In this document: one piece after another, positions 32,744 through 42,362 of the stretch
Layout of the letters: the number at the start of each line of letters is the position of its first letter
Numbering within the stretch: position 1 is the stretch's first letter
Origin: Edaphocola flava
GTDB taxonomy: Bacteria; Bacteroidota; Bacteroidia; Chitinophagales; Chitinophagaceae
Assembly: GCF_004118155.1 (NCBI RefSeq)
Contig: NZ_SAIQ01000001.1
Coordinates: 558,001-622,000 of the forward strand
Reading direction: 5' to 3'
DNA: 64,000 nt
Translations under genes and position numbers: made by a program
The notes under the pieces: generated by a model
What the model was told of the DNA's origin: nothing
Seen by the model: the letters and a program-made list of their open reading frames with translations, nothing else
Database searches by the model: none

Positions 32744-35590
32744 TTACTTGCTTAAGTGCATGCTTCTTTCTTTGTACAGGGTTCTGAAGTATGGGTCTCT
32801 CAGATCTTTGATGAAGCGGATAGCCTCGCCCGTGCTCTTCATCTCAGGCCCTAACTCTTTGTTTACATTAGGGAACTTGCTGAAGCTGAATACCGGCTCC
32901 TTGATCGCGTACCCTTCCAGGTGCTTCTCAATGGTGAAGTCTTTCAGTTTCTTATCGCCTAGCATTACTTTGGTAGCAATGTTCAGGAACGGTACACCAT
33001 ATGCCTTAGCGATGAATGGTGTGGTACGGCTGGCACGAGGGTTGGCCTCGATTACAAACACGCGACCGTCTTTGATGGCAAACTGTATGTTGATCAGTCC
33101 TTTAACGTTCAGTTTCAGGGCTATTTTCTTTGTAATGTCTTTCATCTCCTCAACTTCCAGTTTACCCAGGTTGAAGACAGGCAGTACAGAGTGGCTGTCT
33201 CCGCTGTGGATACCCGCCGGCTCTATGTGCTCCATGATGCCCATGATGTATACTTCCTCTCCGTCGCAGATGGCGTCGATCTCGGCCTCCTGGCAGCGAT
33301 CCAGGAAGTGGTCGATCAGGATAGTATTGCCCGGCAGTATTTTCAGCAGGCTTACTACGCTCTCTTCCAGCTCCTCGTCGTTGATAACGATACGCATGGC
33401 TTGTCCGCCCAGTACATAAGACGGGCGCACCAGTACCGGGTAGCCTACCTGGTTGGCTACTTCCATAGCATCGTCGGTAGTGTAAGCGGTACCATATTTT
33501 GGATAAGGTATTTTCAATTCTTTAAGCAGGTCAGAGAATCGGCCACGATCTTCTGCGATATCCATATCGTCGAATGAGGTACCGATGATCTTAATGCCTT
33601 TGGCATGCAGGCGTTTAGCCATTTTCAGGGCCGTTTGTCCGCCCAGCTGTACGATAACGCCTTCTGGTTTTTCATGCTCGATGATCTCCCACACATGCTC
33701 CCAGTATACCGGTTCGAAGTACAGTTTGTCTGCAATGTCGAAGTCGGTAGATACGGTCTCAGGGTTACAGTTGATCATGATCGCCTCATAACCACACTCT
33801 TTAATAGCCAGCAGACCATGTGTACAACAGTAGTCAAACTCGATACCCTGACCAATGCGGTTAGGGCCTGAACCCAGTACGATGATCTTTTTCTTATCAG
33901 TCACCTTAGACTCATTCTGCAGGATATCGTCAGAGCCGGTTTGCAGCTCTTCGAATGTGCTGTAGAAGTATGGAGTTTTGGCTTCGAACTCGGCGCTACA
34001 GGTATCTACCATTTTGTAGACACGGGTTACACCCAGTTCTTTACGTCTTGTATAAATCTCTTCCGGAGTGCAATCGCCCATCAGCTCAGCAATCTGCTCA
34101 TCACTGAAGCCCATTTTCTTAGCTTCGAACAGTACTTCTTTAGGCAGGCTGTGCGATTGTTTGTATTCCTTGATCTTTGCTTCCAGTTGTACGATCTCCT
34201 GGATCTGGTACAGGAACCAGCGATCGATCTGTGTCAGTTCTCTCAGTGTTTTGATAGAGATACCTACTTCCAGCGCTTCTTTGAGGCGGAAGATACGGTC
34301 CCATGTAGGGCGCTTCAGGTATTCTTTCAGCTCTTCAGGACGCATGCGGCTGCGGCTGATAGAGGTAAGACCGATAGCATTGTTCTCCAGGCTCTGACAT
34401 GCCTTTTGCAGGGCTTCAGGGAAGGTACGTCCGATAGACATTACCTCACCTACAGACTTCATCTGCAGGCCCAGTGTATCGTCAGCACCTTTAAATTTAT
34501 CAAAGTTCCAGCGTGGCATTTTTACGATTACGTAATCCAGCGCCGGCTCAAAGTATGCAGATGTTGTTTGGGTGATCTGGTTTTTCAGCTCATCCAGGTT
34601 GTAGCCTACCGCCAGTTTAGCAGCTACTTTGGCAATCGGGTAACCCGTTGCTTTAGAGGCCAGTGCAGAAGAGCGGCTTACGCGCGGGTTGATCTCGATG
34701 GCGATGATCTCTTCTGTCTCCGGGTTGAGGGCGAACTGTACGTTACAGCCTCCGGCAAAGTTTCCGAGATTACGCATCATATCTACTGCGGTATTACGCA
34801 TCAGCTGGAATGCTGTATCGCTCAGGGTCATAGCCGGTGCTACAGTAATGCTGTCGCCGGTATGGATACCCATCGGGTCAAAGTTCTCTACGGTACAGAT
34901 GATAACTACATTATCAGCAGCATCTCTCAGCAGTTCTAATTCAAATTCTTTCCAGCCCAGTACTGCTTTCTCAACCAGTACCTCGTGTATAGGAGAGGCT
35001 TTAAGACCGGCATCCAGTGCCGCTTCCAGCTCATCTTTACTTTTTACAAAACCACCTCCGGTACCACCCAGTGTGAAGGACGGACGGATAACCAGTGGAA
35101 TACCGATCTCCTGTGCAAACTCTTTACCCTCAAGCATAGAGTTGGCCACGCGTGCAGGTGCTACGGGAATACCCATCTCCAGCATCCACTCGCGGAACAG
35201 GTCGCGGTCTTCTGCCTTATCGATTGCTTTAATGTCTACCCCGATCAGGCGTACATTGTACTGCTGCCAGATACCCAGCTCGTCTACTTCTTTACACAGG
35301 TTCAGCGCAGTCTGTCCACCCATAGTAGGCAGTACGGCATCGATATCATTTTCCTTCAGTATCTGTTCTATACTTTCCGGAGTCAAAGGTAACAGGTAGA
35401 CCTTATCCGCAACTATGGGATCGGTCATGATCGTAGCAGGGTTACTGTTGATCAGTGTTACTTTGATTCCTTCTTCTCTTAAACTTCTGGCTGCCTGAGA
35501 ACCGGAGTAGTCAAACTCACATGCCTGGCCTATTACGATAGGACCGGAGCCAATAATTAAAACAGATTTGATGGAAGTGTCTAAAGGCAT
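32744..35590 (-). CDS. carB: Carbamoyl-phosphate synthase large subunit, lacking the C-terminal allosteric domain
   Basis: Makes carbamoyl phosphate from bicarbonate, ammonia (from CarA) and two ATP for arginine and pyrimidine synthesis. Both synthetase halves are complete. The first has SVLIIGSGPIVIGQACEFDY and FTLGGTGGGFV, the second has IIVLGSGPNRIGQGIEFDY and YVLGGQAMRIV, with the oligomerisation segment between (~400-545). The 948-aa protein ends soon after IRFIKDLRDPYF, where E. coli CarB (about 1,073 aa) would continue into the MGS-like domain that binds UMP and ornithine. That domain is missing, so ornithine/UMP control should be absent. carA is not adjacent. The stop is followed by a clean terminator, so this is not a truncated gene end. 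Confidence 0.94.
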   Translation of the reverse strand: MPLDTSIKSVLIIGSGPIVIGQACEFDYSGSQAARSLREEGIKVTLINSNPATIMTDPIVADKVYLLPLTPESIEQILKENDIDAVLPTMGGQTALNLCKEVDELGIWQQYNVRLIGVDIKAIDKAEDRDLFREWMLEMGIPVAPARVANSMLEGKEFAQEIGIPLVIRPSFTLGGTGGGFVKSKDELEAALDAGLKASPIHEVLVEKAVLGWKEFELELLRDAADNVVIICTVENFDPMGIHTGDSITVAPAMTLSDTAFQLMRNTAVDMMRNLGNFAGGCNVQFALNPETEEIIAIEINPRVSRSSALASKATGYPIAKVAAKLAVGYNLDELKNQITQTTSAYFEPALDYVIVKMPRWNFDKFKGADDTLGLQMKSVGEVMSIGRTFPEALQKACQSLENNAIGLTSISRSRMRPEELKEYLKRPTWDRIFRLKEALEVGISIKTLRELTQIDRWFLYQIQEIVQLEAKIKEYKQSHSLPKEVLFEAKKMGFSDEQIAELMGDCTPEEIYTRRKELGVTRVYKMVDTCSAEFEAKTPYFYSTFEELQTGSDDILQNESKVTDKKKIIVLGSGPNRIGQGIEFDYCCTHGLLAIKECGYEAIMINCNPETVSTDFDIADKLYFEPVYWEHVWEIIEHEKPEGVIVQLGGQTALKMAKRLHAKGIKIIGTSFDDMDIAEDRGRFSDLLKELKIPYPKYGTAYTTDDAMEVANQVGYPVLVRPSYVLGGQAMRIVINDEELEESVVSLLKILPGNTILIDHFLDRCQEAEIDAICDGEEVYIMGIMEHIEPAGIHSGDSHSVLPVFNLGKLEVEEMKDITKKIALKLNVKGLINIQFAIKDGRVFVIEANPRASRTTPFIAKAYGVPFLNIATKVMLGDKKLKDFTIEKHLEGYAIKEPVFSFSKFPNVNKELGPEMKSTGEAIRFIKDLRDPYFRTLYKERSMHLSK

Positions 35591-35676
35591 TTTATATATG
35601 TTTATTTTTATTTTACGGATTTATGCTGCACTCAGTCCCCAATCATTGTATCGTGAGTACCCTCACCTATAGATAC

Positions 35677-35733
35677 AAAAAATCGGGCTGGCGCCCGAAG
35701 TGCAAAACTAACACAATTATGCTTTCTGTACAA
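35677..35733 (-). promoter_or_regulatory. carB promoter with hairpin at the 5' end of the transcript
   Basis: On the minus strand TTG (35731-35733) and TAGTTTTG (35703-35710) are 20 nt apart, so transcription should start near 35697-35700. The RNA would then open with CGGGC-GCCA-GCCCG-ATTTTTTG, a hairpin followed by U6, about 90 nt before the carB ATG. A second small hairpin GTGAGGGTACTCAC follows. Confidence 0.6.
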
Positions 35734-35799
35734 GTAATTATTCAGAAGCTTGTGCCGATACCTGCCTATTTATATATAGAGTATAGCTATTACATTTAT

Positions 35800-35832
35800 A
35801 AAAAAGCCCGGGAGGTGGACGCTCCCGGGCTG
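35800..35832 (-). terminator. Terminator after the large T9SS protein
   Basis: A stem of 10 bp AGCCCGGGAG / CTCCCGGGCT with a ~7-nt loop, followed on the minus strand by a T-run. Confidence 0.88.
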
Positions 35833-35849
35833 AACTTTAACCACATACC

Positions 35850-38800
35850 TTATCGTAATAAGGTAATATCTCCTTTGTATGTTTTCTTCTCTTTATTAGG
35901 CAGTTCTACTATAATTATATACTGATACACACCCTGGTCACAGGCTTTCCCGTTATAATTACCATCCCAGCCGCTCATCGGGTCAATGGTTGTAAACACC
36001 TGCTGACCGTAGCGGTTATAGATCTCGAACCGCAGCAGCTTCTGAAATTTCGCATTAGTAAGCCCAAAAACATCGTTGCGGCCATCGCCATTGGGGGTAA
36101 AGGCATTAGGCATAATAGGATCCTGGGGGTAGCGTACATCTATATAAATATCTGCCGTATCCTTACAACCATAAGCATCTACCCCTACTACTGTATAGGT
36201 TTTAGGCTCGGTAACCGGGTAGGTAGTCGGGCTCTGCTCTCTGAAGTCGTGAAATGCCCCCAGCGGATACCAGGTATAGAACACTGCCCCCTGTGCAGAC
36301 ATGTTCACTTCCTTGCCATAATCGACCAGTGTGCCGCTCGGCGGGGTAATGCCGAACAATGGAGTTGGCGCCCTGAACCCTATCCTGACCTGTTTTGTGG
36401 TGGTACAATGGGCTTTGGGCGTGCTCGCCGAGAAGGTATAGTTATATACCCCCACAGGCATCCAGATATAGTTGGTGGCAATATTGGCTGCCCTCAGGCC
36501 GGTAGCCGGTGTCCAGTTATAAGTATAATTGATATTATCGGGCAGTACCTGTACCGGTATCATGAGGCTGTCCTGGCCGCAGGCGGCGGTATCGTCTGTC
36601 ATAATGATCTGCGGGTAAGGTTCTGTAACCGCATGAAAGGTAATACTTCTTGGCGGACAGGTAGCCAGTGCACCTGGTTGTGTAACGGTAAATACAAAGT
36701 CCTGGTCCTGGGTAATGACCGGGTTTATGGTGAGGTTGCCCAGGTTATACTGCGCCGGCGCCCAGCTGAACTGAGAGCCAGGATCGGTCGATCCGGTAAT
36801 AGCGATCTGCGTACCCGGACAATAGGCAGGAAGCGGGGTCGTCAGATTGGCATACAGTGCATCATATATATATATAGTATCTCTCTTTACAATATCGGTC
36901 GGGTTCAGACAACTGCAAGGCTCCAGCAGATCTATGATCAGCATCTTAGTACCATTGGGAGGCAGTAGCCCAACAACATCAATTGTACGGCTGGCCTGCA
37001 TCGCTGCCAGCTGTATGGTATCGGGCAATAAGGCGTAATCTGATCCGGGGGATGCTGTGCCTGATTTATTGATATGCAGTACCAATGGCGCTGTGGTATC
37101 GCCGGTACGGGTAAAGGTGACCCGGGCAGGATTACAACCTCTTACCGTATGGTACCTTGGGTCGTTGGCCCCGCCACCGGTCGTAACGGTCATAGTTACC
37201 GGTATGCTGGTCTCATACTTAATCTTGAAGGTTACATTATCATTGACATACCCGTTAAGCTTGGTGGGAGCGTACGCACTCGCAGTGGTTGGAAAGTTAC
37301 CGGCACCTGTACAGACTGCCTGGTAAAAAATCCCTTTAGGGTCAATACGACAGACTCCGGAATGAAAATGCTCACTGTTTGGGTCTCCGAAATAGCTGGC
37401 AAATTTAAGCCCGGCAAAATCGTCCCGGAACACTGCCATGTAAAATGGCTTTGGACTGGTATCGATCGCATTGGCCGTAACCGGCATACCAGTTTGTTTT
37501 AAAGACCAGGTAAATGTAGATATTGCAATATTGCCGCACTTATCTACAATCAGGGAAGAAGGAAAGATGTCGCCCATATACCCGGTTCTGAGGCCGGTAC
37601 GGGTCGATGCCAGCGAAGCATTCAGCGCAGGAGCCAGCTTATCTATAAACACTGGGCCATTACTCACAAGTCCCTGTGCAGAGGTATTGGTAACAGGATA
37701 ATTACCCTGGGTATTACCGGCTACATATACATTATGATTGCAGTCAAACGCAACCCGCATGGCATAGTCTGTCGTATCAGTACCTATGTAAGTAGAAGCC
37801 AGAAAAAAGAAATTATTATTATCAATAACGGTCACAAACCCATCCAAACGGCCGCCGGGCCTTGCTGGCTTATACGCCCCAAAGGATACCGGGTAATTGC
37901 TGGATATGGTGCTGCCCACGATGGCGATGCGGTCTGCTCCGGGATCGTACTCTATACCATAGGCACCATCCCAGGCACTACCCCCTATATAGGAGCCGTA
38001 TTGCAGCGTAGTGAGGGTAGGATTAAAACGGGTAATGGTGGCATCGTGATTGCCTCCAAGCGCATTCTGAATAGCACCGGGTGTGGTGGGAAAGTCTGTA
38101 GAACCGGAGTTGCCGGTTATCCAGATATTATCCTGATTATCAAAAGCTACATCAACAGTACTATAGCCATAGTTGCCGGGGGCATAGGGACTGAAGTAGA
38201 TAAGGTTCATATAATAGGCTTCTGGTCCTGTTCCGCCCAAATAGGTACAACCGACAAGTGCAGATCCTGCAGCATTAAACTTAACTACGTACATATCGGA
38301 CGTCCCTTTCAGGCTGGACTGGTAAGCTCCGGCAGTAACTGGTAGTGTTGCCGTTTCGGTATAACCTGTCATTACCAGCTCCTGATTGTTGGTGACCCGT
38401 AAACTGCTGGGCAATATCCGTCCGCTATTGCCACCGAAATATGTGGAGTACACCAGGCTGGTACCATTGGGATTGTATTTATTGATGCCAATACTAAACG
38501 TACTGGGTACCGTGGTCTGATAGGCACCAATGGTAGTTGGCCAGCCCCAGGCAAATATGGTTGCTGAAGTATAGGTATTGCCAGCCGTATCATATGTGGC
38601 TCCATAACCGTTCACCCCTCCATCGAAAGGATTACTGTTATTGGAACCGCTAAAGGTGGCAAATACAACAGATGGATCAATTACGAGCTCATAAGCTTTA
38701 TTATATCCTTTAGGGAAATGATAAGACAGCACGCCCTCTTTGAAACGATAGGCAGAAGGAACCATTACTTTCTTCCCTTCAATCATCTGGTAACAAACCG

Positions 38801-39443
38801 GAGCCTGCTCCATAACTTTATTTACAGTCGTGGTAATTGCTAAAGATCCATCCCGCAATAAAGCCGGCGTTACCCCATCGAATGATAAGGCGATCTGCTG
38901 CGGGTCTGCACCGGGATGTACAATAAAATCGTACTTGAGGTTATCGCCCGAAGCACCATATATTTTAAAATCGACACCAGTATAGATATCGTTCTGTAAT
39001 ACAGAACCATACAAGCCCACATTTCCCGCCCATTTTTTCGGATCATTACCGATGAAGTAGTTATGATACGCTTGTTTCTTGTCTGCTGTTGTGTAGGTAA
39101 CACCTGGATTACTGCCTACAAAGTTTACCTTATAGGCATGTCCATGAATGAGAGGGGCCTCTGCCTCTTTCTCTTCTTTTGTATCATGTATTTTCCGGAT
39201 GTCTTCTTTGCTGACGAAGTTGTATACCAGCCCATGATCGGTAAGAAACAGCGCACCATTGTCGCTCAGGCTGGCTTTATACTTTGCTTCGGCAGTCCAT
39301 TGTCCTTTGTTCTCTGCAAAGGTCATTTGCTGCACCTGGTGTTCATGTGGTACACTTGCGGTGGGTGATCCGGGAGGAGGCGTTGCCCAGCCGGTGACCA
39401 CACCGAACCCGGTCAGTCCGGCCAATAGCCATAATTTGCCCAT
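35850..39443 (-). CDS. Large T9SS type B surface protein with SBBP-type repeats
   Basis: A 1197-aa exported protein. After a signal peptide comes a DUF7948-type N-terminal domain (TFAENKGQWTAEAKYKASL ... GALFLTDHGLVYNF ... YHNYFIGNDPKKWAGNV). Beta-propeller-like SBBP repeats follow (YSTYFGG, GCTYLGG, YGSYIGG, LASTYIG), each starting with a hypothetical 'true position' motif. Then a ~400-residue Ig/PKD-like region begins at HTVRGCNPARVTFTRTGD. The end is a gliding-motility-type C-terminal domain: PNAFTPNGDGRNDVFGLTNA ... FEIYNRYGQQVF ... GWDGNYNGKACDQGVYQYII. It should be secreted by T9SS and stay on the surface. Its C-terminal half is closely related to that of the next gene. Function unknown; adhesion is a possibility. 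Confidence 0.88.
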   Translation of the reverse strand: MGKLWLLAGLTGFGVVTGWATPPPGSPTASVPHEHQVQQMTFAENKGQWTAEAKYKASLSDNGALFLTDHGLVYNFVSKEDIRKIHDTKEEKEAEAPLIHGHAYKVNFVGSNPGVTYTTADKKQAYHNYFIGNDPKKWAGNVGLYGSVLQNDIYTGVDFKIYGASGDNLKYDFIVHPGADPQQIALSFDGVTPALLRDGSLAITTTVNKVMEQAPVCYQMIEGKKVMVPSAYRFKEGVLSYHFPKGYNKAYELVIDPSVVFATFSGSNNSNPFDGGVNGYGATYDTAGNTYTSATIFAWGWPTTIGAYQTTVPSTFSIGINKYNPNGTSLVYSTYFGGNSGRILPSSLRVTNNQELVMTGYTETATLPVTAGAYQSSLKGTSDMYVVKFNAAGSALVGCTYLGGTGPEAYYMNLIYFSPYAPGNYGYSTVDVAFDNQDNIWITGNSGSTDFPTTPGAIQNALGGNHDATITRFNPTLTTLQYGSYIGGSAWDGAYGIEYDPGADRIAIVGSTISSNYPVSFGAYKPARPGGRLDGFVTVIDNNNFFFLASTYIGTDTTDYAMRVAFDCNHNVYVAGNTQGNYPVTNTSAQGLVSNGPVFIDKLAPALNASLASTRTGLRTGYMGDIFPSSLIVDKCGNIAISTFTWSLKQTGMPVTANAIDTSPKPFYMAVFRDDFAGLKFASYFGDPNSEHFHSGVCRIDPKGIFYQAVCTGAGNFPTTASAYAPTKLNGYVNDNVTFKIKYETSIPVTMTVTTGGGANDPRYHTVRGCNPARVTFTRTGDTTAPLVLHINKSGTASPGSDYALLPDTIQLAAMQASRTIDVVGLLPPNGTKMLIIDLLEPCSCLNPTDIVKRDTIYIYDALYANLTTPLPAYCPGTQIAITGSTDPGSQFSWAPAQYNLGNLTINPVITQDQDFVFTVTQPGALATCPPRSITFHAVTEPYPQIIMTDDTAACGQDSLMIPVQVLPDNINYTYNWTPATGLRAANIATNYIWMPVGVYNYTFSASTPKAHCTTTKQVRIGFRAPTPLFGITPPSGTLVDYGKEVNMSAQGAVFYTWYPLGAFHDFREQSPTTYPVTEPKTYTVVGVDAYGCKDTADIYIDVRYPQDPIMPNAFTPNGDGRNDVFGLTNAKFQKLLRFEIYNRYGQQVFTTIDPMSGWDGNYNGKACDQGVYQYIIIVELPNKEKKTYKGDITLLR

Positions 39444-39645
39444 AGTGATAATTTTTTACAATTGATAAATAGGGTTACCCAGGACATTAGGGTAAATGTC
39501 CTGAAATGGATTATCAACAATGGGAAATGCTGAAACTACTGTCTTATTGGGATTTGTCAGTACTCAAATTTACGGAGAAACACAAGCATTATTATCTTGT
39601 GTTGTAAAAACAGTACAAAAGTATGGGACCTCTACCCTAAAACAC

Positions 39646-39676
39646 AAATCCCGGAACGCATAGCGTTCCGGGATTT
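39646..39676 (-). terminator. Terminator after the choice-of-anchor L protein
   Basis: A perfect 14-bp stem AAATCCCGGAACGC / GCGTTCCGGGATTT with an ATA loop. Confidence 0.9.
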
Positions 39677-39702
39677 TATGGATAATGGTGATATATTATA
39701 TC

Positions 39703-41931
39703 TTATCGGAATAAGGTTACCGTTCCATTATATGTCTTAATCGTTTTGTTGGGCAACTCTACGACAATGATGTAGTTGTATACTGCCTGGTCACAATTCT
39801 TACCTTCAAATGTACCATCCCATCCTTTGAGTGGATCTATGGTGCTGAACACTTGCTGGCCCCAGCGGTTGTAGATTTCAAAACGAAGTAATTTCTGGAA
39901 TTTAGCATTCGTCAGTCCGAATACATCATTCTTACCATCGCCGTTCGGTGTAAAGGCATTCGGCATGATCGGATCTAAAGGATATTTTACATCAAGGAAG
40001 ATCGTAGCTGTATCCTTACAGCCATACTCATCAATACCCAGTACGCTATAGGTTGCAGGCTCCAGCACCGGCAATGTTCTGGCTACCGGCATGTCCGGAT
40101 TGTAGAACTGCCCCGGAGGGAACCAGGAGTATAGTACTGCTCCCTGTGCAGACATATCTACTTCCGTACCATAAGGTACTACGGTACCGCTTTGTGGTCT
40201 TACATAACTCAGGTCAAACGGCGGACGTACATTGATATTAATATTATGAGTGGAAACGCAATTTGCCTGCGGTGTGGTCACTGTAATTACATAAGGATAA
40301 GTGCCTGGCGGACGGAACAGGAAGTTGGTTCCTATATTGGTTGCTCTTAAGCCTGTACCCGGCGACCAGTTATACAGATAATTGACAGAATCGGGGTATA
40401 CAGAGACCGGTATGACTGCAGAATCCTGGCCACAGACGATGGTATCGCTTGGTGCCGATATAATAGGATACTGCTCTACCAATGCATGGTATGTCTTACG
40501 TCTCGGAGGACAGGTTGCCGGTGCTCCCGGTTGTGTAACGGTTATCGTAAAATCTCTTGTTGTCAGTAATGTAGGCGTTATGGTAAGGCTACCGGTATTG
40601 TACTGCACCGGCATCCAGCTGAAGCTCAGACTAGGATCGGTTTCTGCTGTGATAGAAATCGTCGTGTTGGGACATACGGCCTGCTCTGGTGTAAGAATAT
40701 TGACAAACAATGAGTCCAGAATATATACTGTATCTCTTTTCAGAATAGGAATAATAGAAGCTCCTGCTGCTACCGAATCGGGATGTAATACGCCAATGAT
40801 CACATATTTATTACTACCCAGAGGTGGTAACAGACCCTGAATATGCAGGTCAACTGTGCTGGACCCTCCTGGCACTACCAGTGTAGGTGCAATAAAAGCA
40901 TAGTCTGTACCATTAACTGCTGTACCGCTCACCTGCAGGTGGAAGGTAAATGGCTGTAAGGTATCACAACCTAATCTTTTATAACGGATTACCGCAGGGT
41001 TACAGCCTCTTACGGTATGCAGCTTGGTAGAACCACCTCCACCACCGGTTATGTTTTCGGTTTGTACCGGTGTACTCATCAGGCTTCCTGCTTTCAGGAA
41101 TACTCCTGAGTTCAGCGCACCATCAACCGCATCAGCAATCGCTAATTTCAGGTGGTAGGTCTGACAAGGAATTACGTCCTGTATGGCAGTCAGCACGGTA
41201 GTCATACCGTCAAAAACAATATTTGGATTTGCAGTTGGAAGAAGGTTATCTACATAATAGGCGGTAAACGGAGAGCCTGGTGCAATAGCATTACACGTGG
41301 CTATATTACCATTGATACCTGCACCCGGATTTACGGTATTGATCGCGATCGGCACATTGGTACCCGGCACCAGCGCTATATTCCTCTTGGTAGGAATAGC
41401 AGGAATATTGGATACAATACCCGGACCGGAAATCAGGAATGCAAATACATCATTAAAAGATGAACAGGCATATTCCGGATACTCTTCCGAACCAAATACA
41501 TACTGAAAGCGCACCGTATCGCCCGAAGGGATAAAGTCAAACTCCAGCACACATGCATTGTTGGTAGCCGAGCCATTGATAATAGAGGTCAGGTCGCCAT
41601 CGCCCGGAGTGTTACCACCGGTATAGCTCATACCCTGTGTCGCAATAGCATCTACACCCACTGTAAATGTTGCAGTATTGGTCTTTGCAGAACCGGTTGT
41701 GAGTACGATACCGCTATCTATACCCAGATTACTGGTTCCGGAAAAGGTACCACTACCTGTAGAGCGGCAAACCAATGTTGGATTCATGGTTACTACACCC
41801 TGTCCGACAAGCTTATTGACGAGCTGGGTTGCGGTAACATTATCAATAACAGTTAGCTGCGCCTGACTTAGGGTGAAGCTGCAGCACAAAACTAAAAGTA
41901 CACTTATGATTTTGTGTAGATATCGAATCAT
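39703..41931 (-). CDS. T9SS type B surface protein with choice-of-anchor L domain
   Basis: A 742-aa exported protein. A signal peptide (VLLVLCCSFTLSQAQ) is followed by a choice-of-anchor L domain (~25-290): TATQLVNKLVGQGVVTMNPT, STGSGTFSGTSNLGIDSGIV, LEFDFIPSGDTVRFQYVFGS and EEYPEYACSSFNDVFAFLISGPG. The next ~330 residues (from LHTVRGCNPAVIRYKRLGCD) and the gliding-motility C-terminal domain (PNAFTPNGDGKNDVFGLTNA ...) are closely related to the end of the neighbouring 1197-aa protein, so the two share a cell-surface stalk with different heads. Each gene has its own terminator. Role unknown; such proteins are often adhesins. Confidence 0.9.
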   Translation of the reverse strand: MIRYLHKIISVLLVLCCSFTLSQAQLTVIDNVTATQLVNKLVGQGVVTMNPTLVCRSTGSGTFSGTSNLGIDSGIVLTTGSAKTNTATFTVGVDAIATQGMSYTGGNTPGDGDLTSIINGSATNNACVLEFDFIPSGDTVRFQYVFGSEEYPEYACSSFNDVFAFLISGPGIVSNIPAIPTKRNIALVPGTNVPIAINTVNPGAGINGNIATCNAIAPGSPFTAYYVDNLLPTANPNIVFDGMTTVLTAIQDVIPCQTYHLKLAIADAVDGALNSGVFLKAGSLMSTPVQTENITGGGGGSTKLHTVRGCNPAVIRYKRLGCDTLQPFTFHLQVSGTAVNGTDYAFIAPTLVVPGGSSTVDLHIQGLLPPLGSNKYVIIGVLHPDSVAAGASIIPILKRDTVYILDSLFVNILTPEQAVCPNTTISITAETDPSLSFSWMPVQYNTGSLTITPTLLTTRDFTITVTQPGAPATCPPRRKTYHALVEQYPIISAPSDTIVCGQDSAVIPVSVYPDSVNYLYNWSPGTGLRATNIGTNFLFRPPGTYPYVITVTTPQANCVSTHNININVRPPFDLSYVRPQSGTVVPYGTEVDMSAQGAVLYSWFPPGQFYNPDMPVARTLPVLEPATYSVLGIDEYGCKDTATIFLDVKYPLDPIMPNAFTPNGDGKNDVFGLTNAKFQKLLRFEIYNRWGQQVFSTIDPLKGWDGTFEGKNCDQAVYNYIIVVELPNKTIKTYNGTVTLFR

Positions 41932-42291
41932 AAATTATAGATGATTAGTGATTAGGTTAATTATTTAAAAGATGTTTCACATGCTATTGTTCAACATACA
42001 TATAAACCAGGTAAAAGTATAGAAGTTGCCGGCGGCCGGTGTACACAAGTAAGCAGAAGTATAATTAGTTATACCTTACAACGGTGTAAAAAAAATATAA
42101 GACAAACAAGTAAAGGTCATGATGGTTAAAGCTTAACTATAGGGTTCAAATAGGTATTTATAGAAAAAATCTCTATAAATATAAGCAATAATTGTCATGA
42201 TTACAATGATTATTTAAAAAATAGTTAACACTAAAGAAAAAAAGCAGACCCTATATATAAATAACCATAACCTGTCTTTTCTTAAGTCATT
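41932..42291. other. AT-rich gene-free stretch
   Basis: About 360 bp upstream of the choice-of-anchor L gene, up to the udp terminator. No coding frame. It should hold the promoter of that gene, but no clear TTTG/TAnnTTTG pair was found. Nothing else recognised. Confidence 0.5.
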
Positions 42292-42347
42292 CATTTATAA
42301 TTCAATAGGGCGTATTCTGCAGAATACGCCCTATTGAATTATAAATG
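42292..42347. terminator. 28-bp perfect palindrome, terminator of the nucleoside phosphorylase gene
   Basis: Each arm is 28 bp with CTGCAG at the centre and no loop, 15 nt after the gene's stop. One of the longest perfect palindromes in the window. Confidence 0.82.
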
Positions 42348-42362
42348 GGAAAAAACAAGGTA

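Noticed and set aside
33941-34939. 332-codon plus-strand frame inside carB
   Set aside because: Antisense shadow of carB; the translation shows no domain.
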